Shown here piece by piece: positions 23,860 to 34,960 of a stretch of 64,000 bases of DNA. The first letter of the stretch is position 1, and every line of letters begins with the position of its first letter. The DNA is from Trametes villosa (lineage: Eukaryota; Basidiomycota; Agaricomycetes; Polyporales; Polyporaceae). The notes under the pieces were generated by a model that saw only the letters and a list, made by a program, of their open reading frames with translations, was not told the DNA's origin and searched no databases. Location: positions 310,001-374,000 of the forward strand of contig PUDQ02000016.1 of the NCBI GenBank assembly GCA_002964805.2, given 5' to 3'. Made by a program: the position numbers and the translations under genes.

Positions 23860-24075
23860 CTACCTCCTAGATATGCCTGACCCCGCATCGATACGACAAA
23901 ATGCACCAAGATCGTTCTGCGCACCTTGCGGGGTTCCGGAGCCGCAGCGCCATACCGAATTATCGCCCCTATTCGAACGTGTGTTCTCTTTTTCGCAACC
24001 TCCGGCTAATTTCAGCGCCCGAGATATTGCCATTGTCGATCTCGTCGAGGACAGCAAGACAAGCCAGTGATATCG
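23860..24075 (+). pseudogene. Truncated BTB gene copy
   Basis: A short reading frame here (LFERVFSFSQPPANFSARDI, then AIVDLVEDSKT) matches the first BTB domain of the gene at 24675 (VFESMFSLPQPQTNVESPDT, then PIVDLVEDSKT). The DNA shares the run TCGAGGACAGCAAGAC exactly. Sequence before it does not continue the BTB frame cleanly, and a stop follows right after the match (SKTSQ stop). The rest of the two-domain protein is missing. This is a broken duplicate in direct orientation, 0.8 kb upstream of the intact gene. Confidence 0.6.
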
Positions 24076-24674
24076 ATCGCTTGTGTATCCTGACCATTCG
24101 CGGAGCTCGTGCAGAGACTGGTTCGATGAGGGAGCGAAACTGATCGGGACTACTACCGTATAGGAGATCGTCCTCCCCCACTCGGACAGTTCACCTTCGT
24201 CTGCTTGTGAGAGACAAACCGCCACCGTACGTGATGCTCTACTTCCCATCTGACGCATATATAGGCGTTGTATGAATCTCAAAGCCGTCGCGATCTGGCG
24301 CGTTGTCATATTTGTCTGTGCGGGAGACCCAGACTTCAAGTTCAAGTGCCCGTTCGACAGCACAAGCCCGAGGTGTCGGGCACCGCCTATAGTGTTCATT
24401 CCTGTAGGTGAGCTCAGGAATCCCTCCTATTGAATCCTGAAGCTGCCAGAGTCGTGCGCTGCGGTAGAACTTAGTACAGCGTCTGGTCCCACCGCAGCAC
24501 AGGTCGAAGCTCTTCAGCAACGTCACGAGGTTGCCGCATGCCTCCATTGAGTATCCGCGGAATCCAGCTACAACACGCGGAGGGAGATATAAGATACATG
24601 AAGCCACGCGCGGATAGATGTCGCCTTGACGGTTGACCCTGATCCTCTCCTGCCGAGGCCTACTACACAACAAC
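24076..24674. other. Intergenic region upstream of BTB gene B
   Basis: There is no convincing gene. It contains a TATAAG element at 24588-24593, about 85 bp before the BTB start codon. Confidence 0.45.
24588..24593 (+). promoter_or_regulatory. TATA-like box of BTB gene B
   Basis: TATAAG lies 82-87 bp upstream of the ATG at 24675, matching in spacing the TATA-like element of BTB gene A. Confidence 0.4.
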
Positions 24675-26396
24675 ATGTCCCTTGCGCTCCCATACCACGC
24701 ATCTGTGCCGGCGCCCTCCTTAGACTCCGACCGGTCTCCACCTACGGAACCTGAGTCGGAGGACAACTCCCCTCCGCAACCGAAACCTGGGGCTCGCCTA
24801 GCCTCTCGTCCATTCGACAAACTCTGCGCCGACGTCGTCTTGCGCACTTGCGACCTCGTGGATTTCCGAGTTTGCAGCCCCATACTCATCGAAGCGTCGC
24901 CTGTTTTCGAGTCCATGTTTTCCCTCCCACAACCCCAAACGAATGTCGAGTCCCCAGACACACCCATCGTTGACCTTGTCGAGGACAGCAAGACGCTCGA
25001 GACCCTCCTGCGCATCTGCTATCCGATCAGGAACCCCCCTCTCAATCGACCTCTGGCGGAGATCGAGACGGTGCTCCGTGCCGCTATGAAGTACGAGATG
25101 GAGCTGCCCGTGGCTTTCCTCACCGACCACGTCATGTCCCTCGCGGAGGACACACCCTTGCTGGTTTGGGCGCTCGCCTGCCGGTTACGACTCGAAGACG
25201 TAGCCAAATACGCCGCCAAACACATGAGCAAGATGGCGGCGGTTAACTTCGATTATCCTGGCACGCTGGATGGCGTATACACGGGTGATTACTTCCGTCT
25301 GCGCGAGTATCTCCGTGCGAACGGGGCTCCAGAAGTGCAGCTCCCATTCCTCTCGCCCCTGACCATCGCAGAAGCTCAGCCCGCAAGGTACGACCCACCC
25401 CGTAGTTTCTTTGTCGATCATCCTACTATCATTTGCCGTTCTTCCGACGGGACGGACTTCCCCGCGCACAAGGACGTCTTGGGTGCCACATCGGACGTGT
25501 TTCTTGCCGAGGTCAAAGCGGCGGAAAAGGCTAGGGATGCCGCCGACGAAGCTGCCGGGCGCAACACCCAATCGGACGACCGAGAGACAAGCCTTCCGGT
25601 GATCCACATCGACGCACGGGCTACGACACTCGAACATCTCCTCAGCTTCTGCTATCCCGACAGGGCGAGCCGCGTGCCCGTCAACCCATTCGACATCGCG
25701 GACGTTCTACTTCTCGCGCGCAAGTACGACATGGCCACCGTCTCGGGAGCAGTAAAACAGCTCTGGGCACCAGCGGCGAAGAGGAACCCGCTGCCCGCAT
25801 ACTTCGCTGCCGCCACTCGCGGCCTGCGCGAAATGGTCCGGGACGCGGCGAAGGCTACGTTGGGACAGTCTCTCGACGGGGTGTACATCTGCAAGATGGA
25901 AGACGTACCTGCGTTGACCTACCACCGCTTGCTCACCTACCATGCGTCATGCCGTGCGGAGGCCATAGGAGTGCTCCGGCGCGCATTCCCTCCCGACTCT
26001 CAGCCATCACGCCCGCGCGAAGCCTACCCGGGCCCTCCAACCCCAAGTTCGTTCAATCTTGGCCCGGGGCCACGCTCCGTCAGCAACCCTCAGTGTGGCC
26101 ACGAGCACGGCGGTTTCCAGTCCTCTCGCACGGCGTGGCTAGGCGAACAGATCTCGACGATCTGCCTGCGTGCCCGCCAGAACCCTTGCGACGCCGCTTG
26201 GGATGATGTCGTAGCCCTCCTTGGGTCAGCCATCGGCGCCAAACTCTGGTGTCAAAATTGCATAGGTCTCCCGCGAGACATCCGCAAGATCGGCGAGACT
26301 TTGCACAACATACCGATCAGTGTTTCGCTGGTGCGCACTGCTAGTTCAAGTTTCAATCGCAGCACCAGTCTTCGAATACTCACTAGCACTGCCTGA
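24675..26396 (+). CDS. Double BTB/POZ domain protein (BTB gene B)
   Basis: This is a single exon of 573 residues with the same architecture as the gene at 17824. The first BTB starts near residue 50 (CADVVLRTCDLVDFRVCSPI, then LIEASPVFESMF), with the closing block TLETLLRICYPI. The second starts near residue 255 (TIICRSSDGTDFPAHKDVLG) and closes with TLEHLLSFCYP. A C-terminal CxxC pair (KLWCQNC) parallels WCSTC in gene A. The ATG at 24675 is the first in frame. The shared C-terminal block argues that A and B are direct paralogues, inverted with respect to each other. A truncated copy lies upstream. The role is presumably as a protein-protein adaptor; nothing more specific is visible. Confidence 0.78.
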   Translation: MSLALPYHASVPAPSLDSDRSPPTEPESEDNSPPQPKPGARLASRPFDKLCADVVLRTCDLVDFRVCSPILIEASPVFESMFSLPQPQTNVESPDTPIVDLVEDSKTLETLLRICYPIRNPPLNRPLAEIETVLRAAMKYEMELPVAFLTDHVMSLAEDTPLLVWALACRLRLEDVAKYAAKHMSKMAAVNFDYPGTLDGVYTGDYFRLREYLRANGAPEVQLPFLSPLTIAEAQPARYDPPRSFFVDHPTIICRSSDGTDFPAHKDVLGATSDVFLAEVKAAEKARDAADEAAGRNTQSDDRETSLPVIHIDARATTLEHLLSFCYPDRASRVPVNPFDIADVLLLARKYDMATVSGAVKQLWAPAAKRNPLPAYFAAATRGLREMVRDAAKATLGQSLDGVYICKMEDVPALTYHRLLTYHASCRAEAIGVLRRAFPPDSQPSRPREAYPGPPTPSSFNLGPGPRSVSNPQCGHEHGGFQSSRTAWLGEQISTICLRARQNPCDAAWDDVVALLGSAIGAKLWCQNCIGLPRDIRKIGETLHNIPISVSLVRTASSSFNRSTSLRILTSTA

Positions 26397-27434
26397 TAAT
26401 AGGTCGCACTCGAGCTTTGAAATTTGACGGCCTACATCATGAATATATACGCATAGTGGCTCAGCGTGGTGGGAGGCTGTAGTTCAGTTTCGTGTTTGAG
26501 TTGCTTGTCATCTCACTGTATTGTTGTTTGTATCGCTATTCCGAGAAATCAAAACTCTTTCCTCCAGCTAAGACAGCAGGTTCAAGATACCGCTTGGCTG
26601 ATGCATTCGAGAGCTTGGAAGCCATGCAACCAAAATACGACCGAGACGGGACACGTTCGTCTTAGACTAAGTACATATGAGCCCGCCGAAACGAAGACTA
26701 ACGACTCAAGACCGCCTTCTTGATCCATCTGCTAGCCGGCCCGATTCTACCCTGCACACCCGCCATGGCCCGGCTACCGGTACCTGATCGACATGGCATA
26801 ACCCAGCGGTGGCACCTACAGATTCGCCTCCTCAACCGCTACCACTTGTTTAGATATCCTAGCAACCCGTCTCACCTTCTTTGTCCTCCTTCCTGTCGTT
26901 CTTTCGACGCCTCCGCGCTGGCGAGTGTACCTCCGCCGCTTTGAGATAACATTCCCAAGAGCTTCAGGGAGAACTGTACTCAATCGTTGCCAGTTTGGGC
27001 GCACGTACCAACTTGAACTCAGATTGCTATCTCATCCTTCTATCTCGCGACCTAGGCCGCCTCAATGAATGAGCGAGGTATCGCAGATAGAAACGTGCGC
27101 AGCGAGGTGGACGGGGGTGTGGTGTGGTGGATGAGGGCGCCAGTAGTCAGGCCTTCAGGTGGACTGGGGCGCGGCGAGGTGGACGGGCGCGAGGTGATAT
27201 GGAGGAGGCGCCGCGGCGGACTTGACTCTACCAACTACCTCTCACAGAAGGAGAGTCTCGTCCTCAGCGCACGCGCGAAGTCACTCGTAGGACGATTGTA
27301 TTGAGAAGCGTTATCCTGCTGATAACTGACTTCGGACAGAAAAGCTCTGGTCCGCCATCTAGCGCGCATAGTCCACCACGACAGCGTCGCGAGGCTCTGA
27401 TGACGGGGATAGGCCACCCGAGGCCACTCTGAGG
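26397..27434. other. Intergenic region, no gene seen
   Basis: About 1 kb without a supported gene. The part 27100-27210 is rich in GAGGTGGACGGG-type units. Short open frames on both strands lack family features or splice context. Confidence 0.4.
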
Positions 27435-27689
27435 TCAGTTCACGTTGCCGTCCCCGTGCGCTGATTGGGCGATAGGCAGCAGTTGTGCGACAGTTCGTGA
27501 CCGCGCTGTAAACGCCTCGAAGCCAGCTCGATATTGCGACTCCGGGCCGGAAGTCACCATAATGACAGCACCCATGCCTTCGAGACCAATCGACCGCCCC
27601 CCTGCGGCCATTGCGTCCGGCATACAAACCTCAGCGGGCGGTGTTTCCTGGGCTGCCTTGAGATTGAACTCGATATTGTAGGACTGCAA
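27435..27689 (-). CDS. Possible short coding exon of unknown family
   Basis: An open frame of about 84 residues has coding character: after a possible acceptor (TTGCAG) it reads SYNIEFNLKAAQETPPAEVC, then AMAAGGRSIGLEGMGAVIMV. A matching GTGAGC donor lies upstream near 27735 with a CCTAAC branch-like site between, so an intron is plausible. However, the candidate upstream exon does not keep the frame into a start codon. I do not recognise the family. It may be a remnant or a small gene divergent from the EF-hand gene at 27797. Confidence 0.25.
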   Translation of the reverse strand: MQSYNIEFNLKAAQETPPAEVCMPDAMAAGGRSIGLEGMGAVIMVTSGPESQYRAGFEAFTARSRTVAQLLPIAQSAHGDGNVN

Positions 27690-27796
27690 TACGGCTAAGG
27701 TTAGGTGATATGGAGCTTGTATAAGTACAGCTCACCTAGTGCCAGGGCGACTCAGCGCGCCCTCGAACCCGCTACTCCCCCCGTCTCAGAACCATC

Positions 27797-30700
27797 ATGT
27801 CAGGCTGGCGCCAGCGTACTTTCGGCTCGTCTCGCTCGTCACTCCGGTCGCCAAACACACGCGATGTCACCATATCAGAAACCGAGGACGCAAAGACCGA
27901 CACCAAGGACCCGCTCGCTAAAACTCGCGAGTCCCTGCGTGAGTGGCCATTCTGCCAGCGGGAGTGTACGTCTAACACCTTGTAGCACAATTGGAGACCA
28001 AGGCCGATGACGAGATCAGAAAGGCTGGCGAGATTCTCGACCGACTGATTTGTGGGTCTAGCCAACGGGGTGTCATCTTGAATGCGGCATATCAATGACG
28101 TTGATTCACTTTCAGCACTGCCCAAGAGCGAGCTCAAGGAGATGGCCGCGAAGCTCTTCCAGGGCGTTAGCCACGTGCTAGATTACCTGGGTGCTATAGC
28201 CAAGTTGCATCCCATTGCAGAGGTACGCGCGCCAACCGGTCCGCAACATATCGGTGCTAACATTCCCGCAGGTCGTAGTGAATGCTCTGAAGGTATCCGT
28301 ACCTCCATCTTCGCTTTCACTCAGCTCACAGGGCGATGCCTCGTTTTTCGCAGAGCGTGGTCGGCTTGCAGGTCCAGCGAAACGACAACCATGCGAGCAT
28401 CGCCGTCGTCCATTCGACCATGGTACGCAAATAATCCCAGGCCGATAGTCTATTGTTGCCTAATGTCACGCTTGTCTATAAGGTGCAGACCGTTTACCAC
28501 ATCCGCTTCCTGGCCCGCATCCAAACCGGCGTCGAGGAAAAGCTCAAAGTACCGCTAACCACCACTTTCACGCACATGACCAATACCATCAAAGAATTCG
28601 GTAAGTGGCCCGCTACGCGTATCGCGGTTCTGTGGTGTATTCATCGGTTTGCAGGAGGTTTTGTTGAGTATGTGCATGTACATGCTCTCAGTAACGTCTA
28701 CTCATCAACGATCACTATCAATCAGCGCATACCATACTTGCTGGCAAAAGACCTGTGAGCAGAGTGCTCGTGCTGGCATTACCTCAAGCTCACCTAGATG
28801 TGTATCTCTCTCAGGCCAAGTACTCTTCGCCCACCATCACAAGAAGAAGCTGGCGGACCTCAGAGGCCGCTTCGAGCAGTACCGGAAGGATCTGGACGAA
28901 TTGCTGAATACGATGACCCAGATGCGACTTGTAATTGTGGTCGACAACACCGAAGAGATCCTCCGGCGGCTGTCGTTCGACGATCCGGATGTCGAGAAGG
29001 CTGCAAAGTTTGTGGATGACAATGGCGGTCCCGACAAGGCCAGAACGGTATGTAAAATTCGGCATATCGCGATCGTTCGAGGACTGAATCAAGGCACCAG
29101 GACCCCGAGCTATTGAAGACGGTCGCGACCATGCTCCACGAAGAGGTGACCCTCGGTATGCAGGCAACTCTGCGCCAAGGCTTTGACGAGTATCTGGAGC
29201 AACACACGTTCGTTCATATTTTTGCGCCGTAGCTTCATGTCTGATCTATTTCACAGCACTCGCTACCTCAAGAAGCTTGATAGCGTCCAGGAAGCTGTGA
29301 CGAATGCACAGGCAGCCATTCTCGTCCGCGTACGTGCTTAGCCAACTTTTTCGTCGAGGCTTCTATGATGCAACCGCCGTCTAGTTGGACGAAGGCCCTC
29401 ACAAGTTGATTGAGGATAAGGAGGTCCAGGAAATATGGCAAGGTGAGCTTTCACCGTCGTCCACTTTGCCAACCGTTGAAGCTTGACATGCATTGCAGAA
29501 AACGTAAGTGCAGGGCTTGCCTGACCACACGCCGTTCCTCAACCATGTTGTCCCACCGCTTAGCGTTGGAAGAGCACCGTCAAATGTCGTATTTTCGTCG
29601 AGGGTACGCTGACTCCTAATCTACTGTGCATGCAAAGCTTGAGCCGACATGAACAGGGCTCCACGAATACTATCAACGACAGTTCAACAAATACCAGACA
29701 GACTCCCACGTTCTTCACAAGGACGCTTGGGCCCTGGAATTCCTCTCCCGCGTTATGTGTACGTCGGCTTTCTTAGATATTCTACGTCAAAATCTTACCC
29801 TCACGAACAGATCATTCTGCCATCGGGGATGCTGTGGACGACGACGGAAGCGGCTACATCTCCGTGTCGGAAGTGAACGACTTTATCTCTGAGCAGCAGA
29901 GGTTGCTCCGCGACTGGAGCAAGCCTCAATGGTTTGCTTTGTGAGTTTATCGCCGATTCCCCGTCTACCGAAGGCCTCACCATGTCCGCAGCTGGGCCTG
30001 CGGCTGGTACAACAACAATTCATGGTAATGATTGCTGCAGTTCTCATGGGGACGGAAACTCATCGATCTCATCGAAGGTACTACGGTCGCATCAAGGCCC
30101 TCGTTGAGCGAGCAGAACAGTCCATTCAGTCCGCTGGCGCTCACGAGTCCTTGCGCCTGGTTCAAACCGCGATCGGCGCCTTGAAGCCGCTGGTGCTCGT
30201 TGCCGACGTGGAGGACCCCTCTGCTACTGTCGATATTCCGAATCAGCTCCGCAACCTTCAGGAAGACTACAGAAGGAACGAGGAGGAGAAGATGAAGGAC
30301 GCGCTGGACGGTCTGCGGTACTACCTCACGGATGGGGCCTCCCTCTATGCCGCAGCCGGGGACAGCCGGATCGAACTGGTGGGTACAGCAGTGGTTTTGA
30401 GGGGTGTCCATGCTGTTAATTTCCGTTCTTCACTTCCTCAGCACATGATGCCCCTGGTGTACCTCCTCATGGTGCGCCTGCAGGACACCGTCGGCAGGAT
30501 TGCGCAGTGCAGACGTCTCGAAGACCGGGATCACATCGCGCTTGAGGAGCTGATCGTCTCGTGTATCGCCGTTTTCGCGGCGTTCGAGGACCGGATGAAC
30601 GACCTGCTTCGTGGCTGGAGATTCGAGGGCAAGGATGTCAACATGCAAATCGAACGGTACGCCGACGGTCTGTTCAGGAAATGCTATCGCGAGGTGTGTT

Positions 30701-31015
30701 GCCCAGCTTTCATATTGGCAATCGCTCCCTGACCGCCTGGTCATTGTAGGCACACGAATGCGAGAAAGCCTATGACCTCTTACGCAAGACCATGTTCGGC
30801 AATGGGCACGCACTCCCTCGTCAACTCCGGCCATTCGGATCGAAACCCCGCCGCAAGCAATCTTCAGCAGTACGTCCTCTGTACACATGCTTTGCACCCA
30901 TAGACTGACTTGCCGTTCCCGCAAGCCCGAAGATATGGCCCGTGATTTGGCAGCCTTGACCGACCGCGTGCGGATGCTCGAAAGCCGCCTCCCAGACCCA
31001 GTTCAAGCCATGTAG
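27797..31015 (+). CDS. EF-hand domain protein of the basidiomycete-expanded family
   Basis: This large intron-rich gene has about 20 exons. The family, common in Agaricomycetes, has an alpha-helical N-terminal half and a single central EF-hand; its function is unknown. Supported exons include 27797-27938, 27986-28051, 28116-28222, 28272-28292, 28354-28422, 28483-28600, 29101-29207, 29257-29329, 29385-29442, 29499-29503, 29564-29603, 29657-29758, 29811-29940, 29992-30024, 30078-30378, 30442-30693, 30750-30869 and 30926-31015. The part 28601-29047 is ambiguous (one or two exons before about 28800). Landmarks are LHPIAE and ALKSVVGLQVQRNDN near the start, ENRWKSTVKCRIFVEGLHEY, then the calcium loop DDDGSGYISVSEV, and WSKPQWFAFWACGW. 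The C-terminus (LTDRVRMLESRL) is a short coiled coil. Exon 29499-29503 is only 5 nt. Confidence 0.75.
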
Positions 31016-31966
31016 TCCTATCCAGGACCCCGTCGTCGTCGAGGCTAGTCGAGCAGCAGCTCATCCGGTCCGCGCCCACCTTGTAGCCAGGAAAAGGTGG
31101 TGGGGAGCCCGCGCTGCTTCAGGGGTCGAGGATGCCAGTGGCCAGCTGCCGAGTCGACGTGGGTTCCGCCACTGCGTTCCTTCCTCTCGTATCCGTTGTA
31201 CACATATCGCCCATCTCCGAGTCTGATCCTGCCATTGATTCGCTCATCTCGCTCGCTCGATTGTTTCGCATCTCGTTCCGCGCTCGTTTACCGTGACTCT
31301 CATACACGCTCTCGCACCTTGACCCCGACGCCTCTCTGCGTATCGTGCCAGCTCTCTACGACCTTGCCTCCTCATGTACAAGTACTACGACTCCTGCGCT
31401 TTGCGAATGTATCTCGTGTTGCCCTCCCGGTGAGCGTGCACGTGCGACTTCGCCTATAGCCCCAATCACTCGCCTGCGCTCTCGATGCAAACCTGCGCCA
31501 CCGTACGCTGCGACCTAGACTTCGACATTCCTGCTTGGACATCAACCCGCCTTCTTTCATTCGGGCTCAGAACACCGCTGTTCCACCCCGCTCGCGCACT
31601 CGCACACGCTTGACCGCCTATGGGAGCTGGCAGGTCCAGGCAGAATCACCATTCACCAGCACCAGCAGGTACTATACCACCACTGCGTGGAGGGCCCGAT
31701 AGCGATGGGCACGCGAAGGAGTCGCTATGAGGGCTTGGCCAAATTCCACAACCTCCCGATTGGACGTCGACTCCGAGACCATAACAGTCGACGACGCGGG
31801 CACCCTTGTCGCATGCAAGAACATATAAACCATACAGCGAATGCACAACACATGAACACCACGGCCCAGCGTGACCAAACCACCCAAGTGCCCAAGTACG
31901 CGGCGAACGTCCGTCCCGAAACCGTCCATATGCACCGCTCAAACTCACAGCAACCGCAGCCCTGTC
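31016..31966. other. Convergent intergenic region, CT-rich
   Basis: Roughly 950 bp lie between the 3' ends of two genes. It is C/T-rich (31180-31450) without a coding signal on either strand. I see nothing else in it. Confidence 0.4.
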
Positions 31967-34179
31967 CTACTCGCGCACCCAGATCCCCTTCCGCCGCCCG
32001 ACTTGGCGCGCGTGCATGCGCTGCTTCCGGAGGTTGTGCATCATGTCCTGCCCGACGGGCGACAGCTCCGAGCTCGACGCGGGCGACGGCGGCTCCTGCC
32101 CCAGCAGGTGCCCCGCGAACGTGCGCGCGCGTGCCGGCGTCGCGAAGCCGAACGCGGGCGCGCCGGGGGTGTGCCCTGCGCGGGGCGACGCGCGCGGCGG
32201 GCTGGGCGTGTTCTCCTTACCCAGCGCTTGCGCCTGCGCGAGGCGTTCGGGCTTCGCGGAGCGCTTGCGGGAGTGAGAGGCGGAGGGGCCTGGAGTCGTG
32301 TATGCGTCGGCGTCGCGAGCGTAAGCGGCTTCTCCGTCGCAACCGGAAGAGCGGGGGCTGCTACGGTGGTGGCGTTGCGGGATGTTGGTGAACACTTCGC
32401 GCGACGTTGATGGCTTCGCGCCAATAGGCACGTCTTGCTCCTGGGGAGCGAGGTCGTCCTGCTTGCTGATGGAGAGAGGGCGCGGACGTGGTCCGCGCGG
32501 GATCTTGCTGGGAGGTAGTTTCATAGTACCGCTACTCGATAGCGACGAGCCGGTATGGTGGTGCCGCGGTCCGTGCGGCTGGCCGGAGCCGCCGGTAGTG
32601 TTGCGAGGAATGTCGGCGTTGGCGGTCGCGACATGCTGCGCGTCGACTGGGGGTTCGGCGTCATTGCTTGGCGCAGCTTGGTCAGGGTCCTCGTCGCACG
32701 AGGTCAAAAGATTGAGGGAAAGGGTGGATGCGGCGAAAGCGCTGGAGAGCTTGGTCATAGTCGCAGTGTGTATCTGCGCATGAGAGAGGTGCGATGGGGC
32801 GTCGCTGGAGGTGTTCGATGCGGAGTTGCTGGTGTTGGCAGAGTGTGTCGCGTCGGGGTGTGCATTGAGAGAGGTGTCGTGAGTCTGAGCACCGTCGGCG
32901 CCACCTTGGTTGGCGCCTGTGCTCTGAGGAGAGAGGTCGTGAGGGATGTCGGGGAGGTCGCGCTCCTTCACAAGTACAGTGTTGCGACGGCTCAAGAAAC
33001 CGAAGACCTCGGATGCGCGTTGAGGAGTCTTCGGCTCGAGAACCGGCTTGGGAGCGGGCGCGACTTCAACGGGTATGTCGTCTTCCGTTGCGCTCACCTC
33101 AACCTCCATAGAGGAGATTGCAGGGTAGTTTATGCTGGACTCAGCACCGATGGAAGAGAGAGTAGTGTCGGCAGCCGCGACACGTGGTGCGGAAAGATTG
33201 TCGGAGAAAAGAATGTCTTTGGGAGTCTCGAGCGCCACCGAAGTAGGCGAGGAGAGCGGGGAGTCGTCGTGAAGTTGCTCGCTGCAGAAGTGCAATCAGC
33301 GCTTTGCATAGCAAATATTGGAGTACGACCGAGAGCTTACTCTAAGAAACGTTCGGCCCATGAGATGTCTCCTTCATGGGTATTCTCCATGAAGGCAGGT
33401 TGGGGTTCGCCAAGGAGCTGTCTGAGGGTAGATCCGGCTCTCTGGCGGGGCTGGCGCCATTCGCTCTCAGTAGAGATGGGCGCGGGAGTCGGAGGAGTGC
33501 TAGCGAACGCGTGTACGTCCAGGCAGCCGTTATCGTCGTACATGTTCAAAAGGCTGACAACTGAGGGGTCCCTCCGTAAAGCATAGATGCGGGAGTTGTC
33601 CTTGGGCGTAAAGTTGACCTCCTTCAAGCGAGGCGCGCAGGGTTCGTCTTCATCGTCGTCGTCGGTATCATTTCGGTCTTGGCGCGGTGTTTGTGGTTCC
33701 GCTGTTCGTGGGCCTTTGGTGGGGGAGGCAGGAGGGTTTGCGCGGGGGAACTCGGTACGGGAGTGCGTCGTACGGCCGTGAACCTTGACGACGTACGTCC
33801 CGCTCCGCTTCACACCAGGGGTCGTAGCAACGGTAAGCATGGAGGGCGAAGGAGAAAGCGAAGGCGTGCTTGGGAAATTGCCAACGGGAAGTGCTGTAAT
33901 TGGAGACGTTCAGTACCGCATACTAAACTGGCATGGGACATACTTACGCGGAGGGGGCAGGGAGGTGTAATCAATCTCGGACATAACAGAGAACTTAGTG
34001 GACGAGGAGCGGAGGAGCTTATTCGCGCTCGTGTCGGGGTCCTGCGCAGCTCTTTCAGTCTGCCGGATGATGCGCCCCTCGGCGTCGACGACGTCCTTTG
34101 CATGGGGCGCGTTCTGCTTCTTCTTGTTCTTCCTGGACTTGGAGCTACCGAGGGAAAGGAACCGCTTGAGGAAGCCCAT
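31967..34179 (-). CDS. Hypothetical low-complexity protein with a basic N-terminus
   Basis: I do not recognise this gene. Three exons (34179-33948, 33893-33341, 33281-31967) join in frame to 699 residues; introns are 54 and 59 nt. The chosen start gives MGFLKRFLSLGSSKSRKNKK, a glycine-2, strongly basic N-terminus of the kind that can be N-myristoylated or bind membranes; the ATG sits in a good context (ACCATGG). An in-frame upstream ATG (34329) would add a Pro-rich 50-residue extension. Recognisable islands are SGTYVVKVHG, PRLKEVNFTPKDNSRIYALR, RDPSVVSLLNMYDDNGCLD and, at the C-terminus, GHLLGQEPPSP and LRKQRMHARQVGRRKGIWV. The rest is disordered Ser/Thr/Pro sequence. It may be a regulated scaffold; this is inference only. 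Confidence 0.6.
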
Positions 34180-34438
34180 GGTTGGCGGGGGTGGACTCGG
34201 TTCTGGCGTGGGAGCGCGCGGAAGGCGGGGTGGTGGGCGGAGGGAAGGAGCGGGAGCGGGGGAGGTTGAAGGAGCGGGAGAGGGAGGGATGACGGCTGCG
34301 GCGTCCGATCCATGTTCGACTTCCTCCATCTTACCCCAAACAGCCGCCCACAACGCGTGTCGACGCGTTCATCACATGGCCGTGTACTGCGGGGAAAATG
34401 TTTGCGGTGATATTTATGCTTACTGTCCAAGTCATTAA
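34180..34438. other. Upstream region of the low-complexity gene
   Basis: G/A-rich on the plus strand at 34180-34290. It is probably the 5' UTR of the minus-strand gene, or extra N-terminal codons if its upstream ATG is used. Confidence 0.35.
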
Positions 34439-34512
34439 GGGTCGGTGGCGTAGTTGGTTATCGCATCTGTCTAACACACAGAAGGTCCTCAGTTCGATCC
34501 TGGGCCGACTCA
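34439..34512 (+). tRNA. tRNA-Val (anticodon AAC)
   Basis: The 74-nt sequence folds as a standard cloverleaf. The acceptor stem pairs GGGTCGG with CCGACTC (one G-T pair), the D arm contains AGTTGGTTA, the anticodon stem TCTGT/ACAGA closes the loop CTAACAC with AAC at 34473-34475, and the T arm contains TTCGATC between CTCAG and CTGGG. There is no intron. The discriminator base is A. It reads GTT (and wobble GTC through inosine) valine codons. It lies in the gap between two divergent protein genes. Confidence 0.93.
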
Positions 34513-34518
34513 TTTTTT
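34513..34518 (+). terminator. Pol III terminator of tRNA-Val
   Basis: A run of six T residues follows the tRNA discriminator base immediately. That is the normal RNA polymerase III stop signal. Confidence 0.8.
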
Positions 34519-34960
34519 GCCTCCTCCGACAGGGGCCTGCCGTCTGACGCAGTTGCAATTGGTGATACCCTGCAACATGTGTCACAGATCCGCTCTATTC
34601 AAAATACGTTGATCATGAGCATCTATGCGCGTAGTCTCGGATCTACCACGAACGCGAGGCAAATGCGAGGAAGGCGAAGCCTTAGCGACTGTCAAAGCGA
34701 AGGCGGAGACGCCCGTCCTCGTGGCTGGCGCGCGTTCGCTTTGTTGTACTGCGGAAGCGCGGACCGCGGGCGCTTGGACCCTCCACTGCCTGCAACCGCC
34801 ACACGCCACGGTCGTCCTCTTCCTTCCTCCTCCCACCTCCACCACCACCCCCTCTTCCTCTTCCTCTTAAACCCTCCACTTCCTTCTCTTCTCCTCCCAC
34901 CAGCCCCCCACATCCGTCTTACAGTCATCTGCTCCTATCCGTCGTCCGAACCCTCCATCA
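34519..34960. other. Promoter and leader of casein kinase I
   Basis: This stretch upstream of the kinase ends in a strongly pyrimidine-rich tract (34800-34930) of the kind seen before highly expressed fungal genes. No further gene is seen. Confidence 0.45.

Noticed and set aside
28423..28440. An apparent 18-nt GT-AG intron, or an in-frame stop, in the EF-hand gene.
   Set aside because: A normal 60-nt intron from 28423 to 28482 (acceptor TATAAG, branch-like CTAAT) keeps the frame and gives a better family alignment, so neither the tiny intron nor a stop is needed.
32555..33586. A 343-codon plus-strand open frame.
   Set aside because: It is the antisense shadow of the low-complexity gene on the minus strand, whose three exons join in frame.
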